This document shows, in pieces, positions 8,822 through 18,010 of a stretch of DNA of 64,000 nucleotides. The notes below the pieces were generated by a model, which saw only the letters and a program-made list of their open reading frames with translations, was not told where the DNA came from and did not search any database. Source of the stretch: an uncultured Roseovarius sp. (lineage in GTDB: Bacteria; Pseudomonadota; Alphaproteobacteria; Rhodobacterales; Rhodobacteraceae); the NCBI GenBank assembly GCA_947503145.1, contig CANNCP010000003.1:62001-126000 (forward strand). The letters run 5' to 3'. The stretch's first letter is position 1. Each line of letters opens with the position of its first letter. Both the position numbers and the translations under genes were made by a program.

Positions 8822-9193
8822 ATGCCCCATCCCGTGGACGTGCACGTAGGAAAACGCATTCGACACCGCCGGTGGCTGGTTGGAATGACCCAGCAGCAAC
8901 TGGCCGAAAGCGTCGGGATTAAATTTCAACAGATTCAGAAATATGAAACCGGCGCCAACCGGGTCAGCGCATCGCGCCTTTGGGATATCGCGGCCTCGAT
9001 GGATGTCGATGTCAGTTTTTTCTTCGAAGGGATCGAGGCGCAGCAGACCGGGGCCGGGGTGGTATCCGGAGGGGCGTCGGATCTTTTGGGTGACAAGGAA
9101 GCACTGGATCTGGTGCGGTCCTACTATGCCATTCCCGAAAACCAGCGGCGGCGTCTGTTCGATCTGGCGCGGGTTCTGAGCGACGTCGCTTGA
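8822..9193 (+). CDS. XRE-family helix-turn-helix regulator
   Basis: A 123-residue DNA-binding protein. The HTH_3 domain spans about residues 8-65: VGKRIRHRRWLVGMTQQQLA, then VGIKFQQIQKYETGANRVSA. The C-terminal part ends in a short helical region, possibly for dimerisation. Near-identical N-termini (HPVDVHVGKRIRHRR) are common in Rhodobacterales genomes, where these are conserved chromosomal regulators rather than phage repressors. Target genes are unknown; the divergent quinone reductase is an obvious candidate. Confidence 0.88.
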   Translation: MPHPVDVHVGKRIRHRRWLVGMTQQQLAESVGIKFQQIQKYETGANRVSASRLWDIAASMDVDVSFFFEGIEAQQTGAGVVSGGASDLLGDKEALDLVRSYYAIPENQRRRLFDLARVLSDVA

Positions 9194-9249
9194 TCTGACG
9201 CGCCGGGCGGTCTACGCGTGCTGCAATCCGCGGCACGAGGAGGCTGGAC

Positions 9250-10038
9250 ATGGATATTCAAGCAATTTCCGAGACGGCGCATGCGCTGGCTGATGCCGCG
9301 CGCAACACGATCCTGCCTTATTTTCGCTCTGGCGGGCTGAAGACGGAAAACAAGGCTTCCAGTGGCTTTGACCCTGTCACCGTCGCAGACCGGGCCGCCG
9401 AGACGGCAATGCGTCAAATCCTGGCCGCCCGTCGCCCGGATGATGCCATCTTGGGCGAGGAATATGGCGCGCAACCCGGCAGCAGTGGCCTGAAATGGGT
9501 GCTGGACCCGATCGACGGCACTCGTGCCTTTGTCGCGGGCGCGCCGACATGGGGCGTACTGATCGCCGTCGCAGATGAGACCGGCCCGATCTATGGGTTG
9601 ATCGACCAACCCTATATCGGCGAACGGTTCGAGGGCGGGTTTGGCCGGGCGCAGCTGACTGGTCCACAAGGGGTGATGCCGCTTGTGGTGCGTGGCGACC
9701 GCCCGCTGAACAGGGCGATCCTGATGACCACCTTTCCCGAAGTCGGCACCGCAGAGGAAGGTTCCGCCTTTGCCGAAGTGGCGAGGGCCGTGCAATTGAC
9801 CCGTTATGGCATGGATTGCTATGCCTACGCCCTGCTTGCGGCCGGGCAAATCGATCTGGTGATCGAGGCGGGGCTCAGCGCCTACGACATTCAGGCCCCC
9901 ATCGCGGTCATCGAGGCGGCGGGTGGCATCGTTACTGACTGGCAGGGCGGCCCGGCCCATGAAGGCGGGCGTGCGCTGGCCGCGGCAGGACGCGAGCAGC
10001 ACGCGGAGGCCCTTGCGATTCTGAGAGCGTTTACATGA
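9250..10038 (+). CDS. hisN: Inositol-monophosphatase family; likely histidinol-phosphatase
   Basis: A 262-residue Mg-dependent, Li-sensitive-type phosphatase. Metal-binding motifs are E70 in ILGEEYG and D86/D89 in LDPIDGTRAF, with the C-terminal YDIQAPIAVIEAAGG. The alphaproteobacterial HisN clade uses the same fold to dephosphorylate L-histidinol phosphate. The Q in YDIQAP and the overall length favour HisN over SuhB or CysQ, but the assignment is from pattern only. It lies 56 bp after the XRE gene. Confidence 0.8.
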   Translation: MDIQAISETAHALADAARNTILPYFRSGGLKTENKASSGFDPVTVADRAAETAMRQILAARRPDDAILGEEYGAQPGSSGLKWVLDPIDGTRAFVAGAPTWGVLIAVADETGPIYGLIDQPYIGERFEGGFGRAQLTGPQGVMPLVVRGDRPLNRAILMTTFPEVGTAEEGSAFAEVARAVQLTRYGMDCYAYALLAAGQIDLVIEAGLSAYDIQAPIAVIEAAGGIVTDWQGGPAHEGGRALAAAGREQHAEALAILRAFT

Positions 10039-10121
10039 ATGATCTGTCGATCAGGCGTGGCACAGGCAGCGGTCAGGAGCGACGTGCGGCATAATATCGT
10101 GATGCGGATTTTTTGATCAAG

Positions 10122-10163
10122 GCGTTCCGCGAAAAACCTGACTCACAGCCTTTGGCGGAACGC
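10122..10163 (+). repeat. Dispersed palindromic repeat, copy A
   Basis: A 42-bp imperfect hairpin starting GCGTTCCGCGAAAA and ending TTTGGCGGAACGC around a CCTGACTCACAG loop. It sits between the convergent hisN-like and guanine deaminase genes. It matches copy B (17891-17932, opposite orientation) at 38 of 42 positions by eye, and copy C (37599-37639). Confidence 0.8.
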
Positions 10164-10192
10164 ATTAAAAAGCGCCGGACTTCCGGGGGCAG

Positions 10193-11485
10193 TCAGTGCA
10201 TCGCGCTGCGCCTGCCGTTTACCCAGACCTCGCGGATGGCGCGGTCGTCGCCCATCATGATGGTGGGAAAGACCGCCTCCCAGATGTCATCCGCACGGGC
10301 ATGACGCTGGGCGATGGCGGGGGTCGAGGCCAGATCAAGCACCACGATATCAGCTTCCATCCCCACGGCGAGGTTGCCGATCTTATCGCCCAGATGCAGC
10401 GTCTCGGCCGATCCGGTGGTGGCCAGCCACAAGAGCTGCGCGGGGTGCAGCGCGGTTCCGCAGAGTTGGCCGATCTCGTAGGCCGCCGCCATGGTCCGCA
10501 GCATCGAGAAGCTGGAACCGCCGCCGGTGTCGGTGGCCAGCCCGACGCGCAGCCCCTCGGCCTTGCGGGCGGCCATGTCGAAGAGACCCGAACCGATGAA
10601 ACTGTTGGAAGTCGGACAATGCACCAACGCGCCGCCGATCTCGCGCAGGCGGTCGCGCTCGCGCGGCTCCAGGTGGATGGAGTGGCCATAGACACCGCGC
10701 GCGCCCAGCAGGCCATGCGCGTCATAGGTGTCGAGATAGTCGCGCGCCAGGGGATAAAGGCTGCGTACCCATGCGATTTCGTCTACCTGCTCGCTCAGAT
10801 GGGTCTGCATCAGGCAATCGGGATGCTCGGCCCAGAGCGAGCCGAGTGCATCAAGCTGCGCGGGCGTGGACGTGGGCGAAAATCGTGGGGTGATGATGTA
10901 GTCCAGCCGTCCGCGCCCATGCCATGTCCGAAGGAGCGCGCGGCTGTCATCATAGGCCGATTGCGCTGTGTCGCGCAGCCCCTCGGGTGCGTTGCGGTCC
11001 ATGCAGGTCTTGCCCGCCAGCGCACGCATCCCGCGCGCCTCGGCCGCCTCGAAAAAAGCGGTGACGCTGGCGGGGTGGATGGTGCAGTAGCTGGCCATCG
11101 ACGTGGTGCCGTTCGTCAGCGCCAGTTCCATGTAGCGGTCCGCGATCTCGGCTGCATAGGCGGGATCGGCAAAGCGCATTTCCTCGGGAAACGTGTAGCT
11201 GTTCAACCAGTCGATCAGGCGCTTTCCCCAACTGGCGATGATCGCGGTCTGCGGGTAATGCACATGCGCATCGACGAATCCCGCGGTGATCAGCGCGTCC
11301 GGATGGTGGATCACCTCTGCTGTCGGAGCGTTCGCATGAAGGGTGTCCAGCGTGCCCAGGGCGGTGACATGCCCGCCGTTGATGTGTACCGCCTCGTGCA
11401 GTTGCGCGGCGCCGGGAGCGTCGTCCGTGAACGGGCTGCGGGTGAAGGACAGGACCTGTCCGGTCAGGATGGTGCTGGAGGGCAT
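10193..11485 (-). CDS. guaD: Guanine deaminase
   Basis: A 430-residue amidohydrolase that converts guanine to xanthine in purine breakdown. Zinc motifs are DAHVHYPQ near residue 72, the later HSIHLEPRE and the ATDTGGGSSFSML active-site strand. YPQTAIIASWGKRLIDWLN is the guanine-deaminase signature separating it from TrzN/AtzA relatives. It is monocistronic and convergent with the hisN-like gene. Confidence 0.9.
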   Translation of the reverse strand: MPSSTILTGQVLSFTRSPFTDDAPGAAQLHEAVHINGGHVTALGTLDTLHANAPTAEVIHHPDALITAGFVDAHVHYPQTAIIASWGKRLIDWLNSYTFPEEMRFADPAYAAEIADRYMELALTNGTTSMASYCTIHPASVTAFFEAAEARGMRALAGKTCMDRNAPEGLRDTAQSAYDDSRALLRTWHGRGRLDYIITPRFSPTSTPAQLDALGSLWAEHPDCLMQTHLSEQVDEIAWVRSLYPLARDYLDTYDAHGLLGARGVYGHSIHLEPRERDRLREIGGALVHCPTSNSFIGSGLFDMAARKAEGLRVGLATDTGGGSSFSMLRTMAAAYEIGQLCGTALHPAQLLWLATTGSAETLHLGDKIGNLAVGMEADIVVLDLASTPAIAQRHARADDIWEAVFPTIMMGDDRAIREVWVNGRRSAMH

Positions 11486-11618
11486 CGGGCAAATCCACGT
11501 TGTTGAACATGCCCAGGATAGAGGGGCTGAGGCGGCTGGTAAATCACCCTATTTTCATTGTTATCCGACAGGAGCTTCTTTATCTCTGCAGCAACAATAC
11601 CGCGCGAACGGGGGCAAG

Positions 11619-13019
11619 ATGGCTGACGAGACCGACCGGCACGAGCACGGGCAGGAGCCCGAGCGCGCTGATGACGATTTCTATGGGCTCGACCCGGCGG
11701 CGGTGGCGCGGATCATTTATGCGGTAGATGTGGGCGAGCGTGATCGTCTGATCGAGGAGATGGAGCCGCTGCACGCGGCCGACATCGCCGACCTGCTGGA
11801 ACAATCCACAGCCTTTGACCGGCGGCGGATCATCGAGCTTTACGGGCGTGAATTCGACGGCGACATCCTGTCCGAGCTGGACGATTCGATCCGCGAAGAG
11901 GTAATCGGCCTGCTGCACCCCGAAGTTCTGGCCGAGGCGGTGCGCGATCTCGACAGTGACGACGTGGTGGACCTCGTCGAAGACCTGCAGGACCACCAGC
12001 AGGAAGCCATTCTAGAAGTGCTGGAAGACAGCGACCGCGTGGCGGTGCGCCAGTCGCTGACCTATCCGGAATACTCCGCCGGCCGCCTGATGCAGCGCGA
12101 AGTGGTGATGGCGCCCGAACACTGGAACGTGGGTGAGGCGATCGATTATCTGCGCAACCAGGAGGATCTGCCCGAGCAGTTCTATCATATCATCCTGGTC
12201 GATCCGCGCCTGCACCCGGTGGGCAATGTGACGTTGGGAAAACTGATGGGCTCGCGCCGCGAGGTCATGCTGCAATCGCTGGTGGAAGAGACGTTTCACA
12301 TCATTCCCGTCACCCGAGATGAGGGCGAGGTGGCCTATGTGTTCAACCAGTACCACCTGATCTCGGCCCCGGTGGTGGACGAGAATGATAGGCTGGTGGG
12401 CGTGATCACCATCGACGACGCGATGGCGGTTCTGGATGAGGAGCATGAAGAAGATATCATGCGCCTTGCCGGGGTCGGCGAGAGCGGCATCAATGACAAG
12501 ATATTCGAGACCACGAGGGCGCGCTTTCCCTGGCTGGCCGTGAACCTGGTGACCGCGATCCTGGCCTCGCTGGTGATCGCGCAGTTCGAGGCGACGATCG
12601 CGCAGTTCGTGGCGCTGGCGGTACTGATGCCCATCGTTGCGTCGATGGGGGGTAATGCAGGCACGCAAAGCCTGACGGTGGCCGTCCGCGGGATCGCGAC
12701 CAAGGATCTGACCGGCAGTAACGTGTGGCGGGTGATCCGGCGCGAAGTGCTGGTGGGGTTGATCAACGGTCTGATTTTTGCGGTCGTGATGGGCGTGGTT
12801 GGTACGCTGTGGTTCGGCGGGCCTGAACTGGGCTATGTCATTGCGGCGGCAATGGTGATCAATCTGGTGATCGCGGGCTTTGCCGGGACGGTCATCCCTG
12901 TGATGCTGGAGCGGATGGGCATCGATCCGGCGCTGGCCTCGGGCGCGTTCGTGACCACGGTGACGGATGTGGTCGGCTTCTTTGCCTTTCTCGGGTTGGC
13001 AGCGTTGGTGTTGCTGTGA
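11619..13019 (+). CDS. mgtE: Magnesium transporter MgtE
   Basis: A 466-residue Mg2+ channel. An N-terminal helical MgtE_N domain (about residues 30-135) is followed by two CBS domains (about 140-265; VVDENDRLVGVITIDDAM) and five C-terminal membrane segments with MPIVASMGGNAGTQS, the pore signature. The cytoplasmic domains close the channel when Mg2+ is high. Start at 11619 gives MADETDRHEHGQ. The ribosome site (GGGGGCAAG) is modest. Confidence 0.92.
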   Translation: MADETDRHEHGQEPERADDDFYGLDPAAVARIIYAVDVGERDRLIEEMEPLHAADIADLLEQSTAFDRRRIIELYGREFDGDILSELDDSIREEVIGLLHPEVLAEAVRDLDSDDVVDLVEDLQDHQQEAILEVLEDSDRVAVRQSLTYPEYSAGRLMQREVVMAPEHWNVGEAIDYLRNQEDLPEQFYHIILVDPRLHPVGNVTLGKLMGSRREVMLQSLVEETFHIIPVTRDEGEVAYVFNQYHLISAPVVDENDRLVGVITIDDAMAVLDEEHEEDIMRLAGVGESGINDKIFETTRARFPWLAVNLVTAILASLVIAQFEATIAQFVALAVLMPIVASMGGNAGTQSLTVAVRGIATKDLTGSNVWRVIRREVLVGLINGLIFAVVMGVVGTLWFGGPELGYVIAAAMVINLVIAGFAGTVIPVMLERMGIDPALASGAFVTTVTDVVGFFAFLGLAALVLL

Positions 13020-13573
13020 TTGATCTGACCAAAGTCAAGGCAGCGGCGCGCAAGGCAGCCTTTGCGCGGCGTCGAGTGGCGCACGACGCGGCGGGGCCTG
13101 GATGTGCGGCAGTGTTGTCGGGGGTTTTGGCCGGGTATCGGGGCGTGCCGCTGGCCGGATACATGCCAATCCGTACCGAGATCGATCCGCTGCCCGCGAT
13201 GGAAGAGGCCGCGGCCCACGGCCCCGTCGGCGTGCCGGTGATCCAGGGCGAAGGTCTGCCGCTGAGATTCTCGCGCTGGGAGCCGGGCTGCGTGCTGAAG
13301 GACGGCCCGTTCGGTGCGCGCATCCCCGAGGTTGACGATTTCTTTGAACCGGAGATACTGATCGTGCCGCTGGTCGCGTTTGACCGCAGCGGCGGGCGGC
13401 TGGGTTATGGCGGGGGGTTCTATGACCGCACGCTGGAAGGCCTGCGCGCAAAGCGCGCCACGCTGGCCATCGGATTCGCCTATGCGGCGCAGGAAGCCAG
13501 CGGTTTACCGCTGGAGCCAACTGATCAGCCGCTTGACATGCTGGTGACAGAAACCGAAGTTTTCATGTTTTAG
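13016..13573 (+). CDS. 5-formyltetrahydrofolate cyclo-ligase
   Basis: A 185-residue ATP-dependent enzyme making 5,10-methenyltetrahydrofolate from 5-formyl-THF. Signatures are the C-terminal GGRLGYGGGFYDRTL and IVPLVAFD. It starts with GTG overlapping the mgtE stop (GTGA), implying coupling, though no functional link to Mg2+ transport is obvious beyond the enzyme's Mg-ATP need. Confidence 0.9.
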   Translation: MIDLTKVKAAARKAAFARRRVAHDAAGPGCAAVLSGVLAGYRGVPLAGYMPIRTEIDPLPAMEEAAAHGPVGVPVIQGEGLPLRFSRWEPGCVLKDGPFGARIPEVDDFFEPEILIVPLVAFDRSGGRLGYGGGFYDRTLEGLRAKRATLAIGFAYAAQEASGLPLEPTDQPLDMLVTETEVFMF

Positions 13574-13630
13574 ACTAGGCCGCTCATTCGCCCTTGCGGG
13601 CGGCTTCGCAATTTCCTGAGAGGAGACAGC

Positions 13631-14101
13631 ATGGCAGAGTATGACTATACGGCCCGGGTGGTCTGGACCGGCAATCGTGGCGCGGGCACCGAGACCTATG
13701 AAGGGTATGACCGCAGCTGGAGCGTGGAAACCGCAGGTAAGCCGATCATCCACGGATCGAACGATCCGCTTCTGGGCGGGGATCCCTCGGAGCAGAGTCC
13801 CGAGGATATGCTGATCGCAGCGCTCTCGGCCTGCCATATGCTGTGGTATCTGCATCTGGCAAGCGATGCAGGCGTCACCGTGCTGAGCTATTCGGACGAT
13901 CCGCTGGTGGTCGGCGAAATCATGACGAACGGCGCGAGCCGCTTCCTGCGCGCCACGCTGCGCCCGCTGATCGTGCTGGCCGAGGGCAACGACGAAGTGC
14001 GCGCGGATGCGGTGCACGAAGATGTGCAACAAATGTCCTTCATCTTCCGGTCGGTAAATTTCCCGGTGGATGTCGATGCGCGTTACCGCATCGGCGCATG
14101 A
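13631..14101 (+). CDS. OsmC-family peroxiredoxin-like protein
   Basis: A 156-residue OsmC/Ohr fold protein. It has WSVETAGKPIIHGSNDP, then SPEDMLIAALSACHMLWYLHLA, where the cysteine in SACHM is the family peroxidatic position. A second family cysteine is not evident later, so it may act as a one-Cys variant or on other substrates. SD GAGAGGAGA lies upstream of the ATG. Confidence 0.85.
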   Translation: MAEYDYTARVVWTGNRGAGTETYEGYDRSWSVETAGKPIIHGSNDPLLGGDPSEQSPEDMLIAALSACHMLWYLHLASDAGVTVLSYSDDPLVVGEIMTNGASRFLRATLRPLIVLAEGNDEVRADAVHEDVQQMSFIFRSVNFPVDVDARYRIGA

Positions 14102-14207
14102 GACGGGGGGAGAATTTGGGACCTGTGAAGCGAACGGATGGCATGCCTCTGGTATGGTGGGCGAAACGCATCTTGCTCTTGCGCGCGCTGCAGCCTAACA
14201 CCACTCT

Positions 14208-15020
14208 ATGAAACTGTTATTTCTGGGCGATGTCGTCGGTCGTTCTGGCCGCAAGGCGATCACCGAGACCCTGCCGCGGCTGCGCGCGGATTGGGGGCTC
14301 GATTTCGTGGTGGTGAACGGCGAAAACGCAACAGGTGGTATGGGGCTCAGCCCTGATCATGCCCGGCTCTTGCTGGAGGCAGGGGCCGACTGTCTGACGC
14401 TGGGCGACCATTCGTTCGACCAGAAGGGCATGCTGCAATTCATCGAAACCGAGCCGCGCATCCTGCGGCCGCTGAATTTTGCCAAGGGTGCGCCGGGGCG
14501 GGGGCACCGGGTCTTTTCCGACGCGCGCGGGCGCAAGGTTCTGGTGGCGCAGGCGCTGGGGCAGGTGTTCATGAAACGCCCCTTTGACGATCCCTTCTCG
14601 GCGCTCGACGCAGTGCTGCGTGCGCATACGCTGGGCGGTGCGGTACAGGCGGTGATGGTCGATTTTCACTGCGAGGCCACGAGCGAAAAGATGGCTGCGG
14701 GCCATTTCTGCGACGGGCGCGCCAGTCTGGTGGTGGGCACTCATACCCATGTGCCGACTGGAGATGCGCAGATCCTGCCGGGCGGCACCGGATATCTGAG
14801 CGACGCGGGCATGTGCGGCGATTACCTGAGCGTCATCGGCATGGATCGCGTCGAGCCGATGCGCCGTTTTGTCACCGGCATGTCCAAGGGTCGATTCGAG
14901 CCGGCCTCGGGCGAGGCGACGCTGAGTGGCGTCTATGTGGAGACTGACGATCGCACCGGCAAGGCGCAGCGCATCGAGATGGTCCGGCAGGGCGGTCGGC
15001 TGGCGCAGGCGGGGCCATGA
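14208..15020 (+). CDS. YmdB-type metallophosphoesterase (TIGR00282)
   Basis: A 270-residue calcineurin-like enzyme. Metal-binding motifs are FLGDVVGRSGR at residues 5-15, VVNGENATGG, TLGDHSFD, DFHCEATSEK and GTHTHVPTGD. The Bacillus homologue YmdB is a 2',3'-cyclic-nucleotide phosphodiesterase affecting biofilm and motility choices; the role here is unproven. Its stop overlaps the next gene by 4 bp. Confidence 0.88.
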   Translation: MKLLFLGDVVGRSGRKAITETLPRLRADWGLDFVVVNGENATGGMGLSPDHARLLLEAGADCLTLGDHSFDQKGMLQFIETEPRILRPLNFAKGAPGRGHRVFSDARGRKVLVAQALGQVFMKRPFDDPFSALDAVLRAHTLGGAVQAVMVDFHCEATSEKMAAGHFCDGRASLVVGTHTHVPTGDAQILPGGTGYLSDAGMCGDYLSVIGMDRVEPMRRFVTGMSKGRFEPASGEATLSGVYVETDDRTGKAQRIEMVRQGGRLAQAGP

Positions 15021-15979
15021 CCGGTACGCCTTTTCTCTATGGCATTCTCTTTGTCATGGGGGCGGGCTGGGGCCTGACTGTGCCACTGGCGAAGATTGCG
15101 GTCAGCACCGGGCACCAGCCGATGGGCCTGATCTTTTGGCAATTGGTGGTGGTCGTGGCCTTTCTGGGGGCCGTGACGCTGTTGCGCGGCAGGCGGTTTG
15201 TGCTGGGGTGGCGGTATCTGCGGCTCTTTCTGATGGTGGCGCTCTGCGGGGCGGTGCTGCCCGACATCTTTTTCTACCTTGCAGCGGTAAAATTGCCGGG
15301 CGGGGTGATGTCTATCGTCGTATCGACGGTTGCGATGTTCTCTCTGCCGATTGCGCTCTTGGTGGGGAACGAACGGTTCGAGCTGCGCCGCTTGGTGGGG
15401 GTGTTCGTGGGGCTGATGGGCATCGTTCTGCTGATCGGCCCGGAGGCCAGCCTGCCCGGAGGCACATCGGCGTGGTTCGTGCTGCTCGCACTCTGTGCGC
15501 CGGCCCTCTATGCGACCGAGGGCAATCTGGTCATGAAATGGGGCACGCAGGGGCTTGATTCGACGCAGGTGATATTGGGAGCATCCCTGTTGGGCATGGT
15601 CATCTCGGCACCGATTGCAGTGGTGTCGGGGCAGTGGATCAACCCGATGCAGGGCCTGGGCATCGCCGAGGCGGCACTGGTGGCGGGCGCGATCGTCCAT
15701 GCGGTGGTCTATGCCTGCTATGTCTGGCTGGTGGGGCGTGCGGGATCGGTCTTTACCGCGCAGACCAGTTATGTCGTGACGGGCTGCGGTGTGCTGTGGT
15801 CGATGGCGCTGCTGAACGAGAGCTATTCGTTCTGGGTCTGGATGGCGTTGGGGGTGATGCTGCTGGGCATGTTCCTGGTACAGCCGCGCGCCGTGCGGGT
15901 GCTGGTGCCGGCCCGCGTCGTCGAGGAAAACGCATCGGGTGCAGTGCGTGCCCATGGCGAAGGAAGCGGGCCAGGGTGA
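15017..15979 (+). CDS. EamA/DMT-family permease
   Basis: A 320-residue inner-membrane protein with about ten hydrophobic segments forming two EamA repeats (about residues 5-140 and 155-290). The C-terminal 25 residues are hydrophilic. Substrate unknown; family members export amino acids, nucleosides or related metabolites. ATGA overlap with the phosphoesterase and GTGA overlap with the following permease indicate an operon. Confidence 0.85.
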   Translation: MTGTPFLYGILFVMGAGWGLTVPLAKIAVSTGHQPMGLIFWQLVVVVAFLGAVTLLRGRRFVLGWRYLRLFLMVALCGAVLPDIFFYLAAVKLPGGVMSIVVSTVAMFSLPIALLVGNERFELRRLVGVFVGLMGIVLLIGPEASLPGGTSAWFVLLALCAPALYATEGNLVMKWGTQGLDSTQVILGASLLGMVISAPIAVVSGQWINPMQGLGIAEAALVAGAIVHAVVYACYVWLVGRAGSVFTAQTSYVVTGCGVLWSMALLNESYSFWVWMALGVMLLGMFLVQPRAVRVLVPARVVEENASGAVRAHGEGSGPG

Positions 15980-17757
15980 TCGTGTATTTCGATCTGTCGC
16001 AGACGACGCAAGCCGTGATGACACTTGGCGTTGTGGTGCTGATGTTCACGCTCTTCGTGCGCGAGACCTATCCGACCGAAGTGGTGGCGCTGGCGGGGGT
16101 GGGCCTGATGCTGGCGCTGGGCCTGCTGCCCTATGATGCCGCCCTCGCCGTTCTGTCGAACCCGGCGCCCTGGACCATCGCCGTGATGTTCGTGATCATG
16201 GGCGCGCTGGTGCGTACCGGCGCACTGGAGGCGTTTACCTCTCTTGCGGACCGACAGGCCAGGACCAGGCCGAAGCTGGCCATAGTCATGATGTTGACGC
16301 TGGTGATCTTTGGCTCGGCCGTGATGAACAACACCCCGGTGGTGGTGGTGATGATCCCGGTTTTTGTGCAACTGGCGCGCACCATGGGCATACCGGCCTC
16401 GCGGTTGCTTATCCCGCTTAGTTATGCGGCGATTCTGGGTGGCACGCTGACGCTGATCGGCACGTCGACCAACCTGCTGGTGGACGGGGTGGCGCGCGCG
16501 CAGGGCATGGAGGCGTTTTCGATCTTTGAGGTCACGCCGCTGGCGGCTGTGCTCGTTGTCTGGGGTATGATCTATCTGCGTTTTATCGGGCCGATATTGC
16601 TGCCGGATCGCGATAGCATGGCCGACATGCTGTCTGACCGCAGCCGGATGAAGTTCTTTACCGAGGCCGTGATCCCACCGGAGAGTAACCTGATCGGGCG
16701 CGAAGTCGCCGGCGTGCAGCTGTTCAAGCGCGAAGGCGTGCGGCTGATTGACGTGATCCGGGGCGATCAGTCATTGCGGCGTGACCTCGCGGGGGTGACA
16801 CTGAACGTGGGCGACCGGGTGGTGCTGCGCACGGCGATGACGGAGCTTTTGAGTCTGCAGCGCAACAAGAGCCTCAGGCGGGTCGATCAGGTTTCGGCGG
16901 TCGAGACTTCGACGGTGGAGGTGCTGATCACGCCGGGCTGCAAGATGGTGGGCCGCTCGCTGGGGGCAATGCGCCTGCGGCGGCGCTACGGGGTCTATCC
17001 GCTGGCGGTACACCGGCGGAACCAGAATATCGGTCGCCAACTGGACGATCTGATCGTCAGGGTCGGCGATACGCTGCTGCTGGAAGGAGCGCCCGGCGAT
17101 ATCCAGCGGCTGGCAAGCGATATGGACATGGTCGAGGTTTCGCATCCTTCTGCGCGGGGCTTTCGGCGCGGTCATGCGCCGCTGGCGGTCCTGGCGCTGA
17201 TGTTGATCGTGGTGCTCGCCGGGTTTGGCGTTGCGCCGATTCTGCTTTTGGCGGTGGTGGCGATGGCGGCGGTTCTGTTGCTGCGCTGCATCGATGCGGA
17301 TGAGGCGTTTTCCTTTGTTGACGGACGGTTGCTGGCGCTGATCTTCTCGATGCTGGCAGTGGGTGCAGCCCTGCAAGAGAGCGGTGCCGTGGCGCTGATT
17401 GTCGGCGGCGTGGCGCCGCAGCTGTCGCTGCTTCCGGGGGTCATGGTGATCTGGGCGGTTTATCTGCTGACCTCGCTGCTGACCGAGCTTGTCAGCAACA
17501 ACGCAGTGGCGGTGGTGGTCACACCTATCGCGATCGGGCTGGCTGGGGCGATGGGGGTCGATCCGCGGCCTTTGGTGGTGGCGGTGATGGTGGCCGCAAG
17601 TGCGAGTTTCGCAACACCTATCGGTTATCAGACCAACACACTGGTTTACGGGCCGGGGGGGTATCGGTTTACTGATTTCCTGCGGATCGGTGTGCCGTTG
17701 AACCTGAGTGTGGGATTGCTGGCCTCGCTGCTTATCCCGTATTTCTGGCCGCTTTGA
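15976..17757 (+). CDS. SLC13-family permease with TrkA-C domains
   Basis: A 593-residue divalent-anion/sodium symporter-like protein. Two membrane halves (about residues 5-215 and 395-593) flank two TrkA-C regulatory domains (about 225-385, with GREVAGVQLFKREGVRLIDV). The family string NNTPVVVVMIPVF is in the first half and SNNAVAVVVTPIA in the second. GTG start at 15976 overlaps the upstream stop. A related permease faces it at 18011-19783. Confidence 0.85.
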   Translation: MIVYFDLSQTTQAVMTLGVVVLMFTLFVRETYPTEVVALAGVGLMLALGLLPYDAALAVLSNPAPWTIAVMFVIMGALVRTGALEAFTSLADRQARTRPKLAIVMMLTLVIFGSAVMNNTPVVVVMIPVFVQLARTMGIPASRLLIPLSYAAILGGTLTLIGTSTNLLVDGVARAQGMEAFSIFEVTPLAAVLVVWGMIYLRFIGPILLPDRDSMADMLSDRSRMKFFTEAVIPPESNLIGREVAGVQLFKREGVRLIDVIRGDQSLRRDLAGVTLNVGDRVVLRTAMTELLSLQRNKSLRRVDQVSAVETSTVEVLITPGCKMVGRSLGAMRLRRRYGVYPLAVHRRNQNIGRQLDDLIVRVGDTLLLEGAPGDIQRLASDMDMVEVSHPSARGFRRGHAPLAVLALMLIVVLAGFGVAPILLLAVVAMAAVLLLRCIDADEAFSFVDGRLLALIFSMLAVGAALQESGAVALIVGGVAPQLSLLPGVMVIWAVYLLTSLLTELVSNNAVAVVVTPIAIGLAGAMGVDPRPLVVAVMVAASASFATPIGYQTNTLVYGPGGYRFTDFLRIGVPLNLSVGLLASLLIPYFWPL

Positions 17758-17890
17758 CCTGAAGGAGCGCGCCGAGGCGCGCGCATTTTCATCATTTGCG
17801 CCCGCGCAGGTATGGATATTTCTGGCAAGAAGAAGCGAAGGCCGACGTGAGGCCGCAGGAGCAGGGTAGGCCAGAGCGTGTTGCGTTAAA

Positions 17891-17932
17891 GCGCTCCGCT
17901 AAAAGCTGTGATTCAGGTTTTTCGCGGAACGC
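17891..17932 (-). repeat. Dispersed palindromic repeat, copy B
   Basis: Same 42-bp element as copy A, in opposite orientation (GCGCTCCGCTAAAAGC on the + strand, ending TTTTTCGCGGAACGC). It is in the 253-bp gap between the convergent SLC13 genes. The rest of the gap shows no gene. Confidence 0.8.
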
Positions 17933-18010
17933 TCTAAACAGGAGTCAAATATTCGCCCGGGCTATCAAAGTGTTTGTGGCATAGGACAATTCGATTGAAC
18001 GCAACATGCT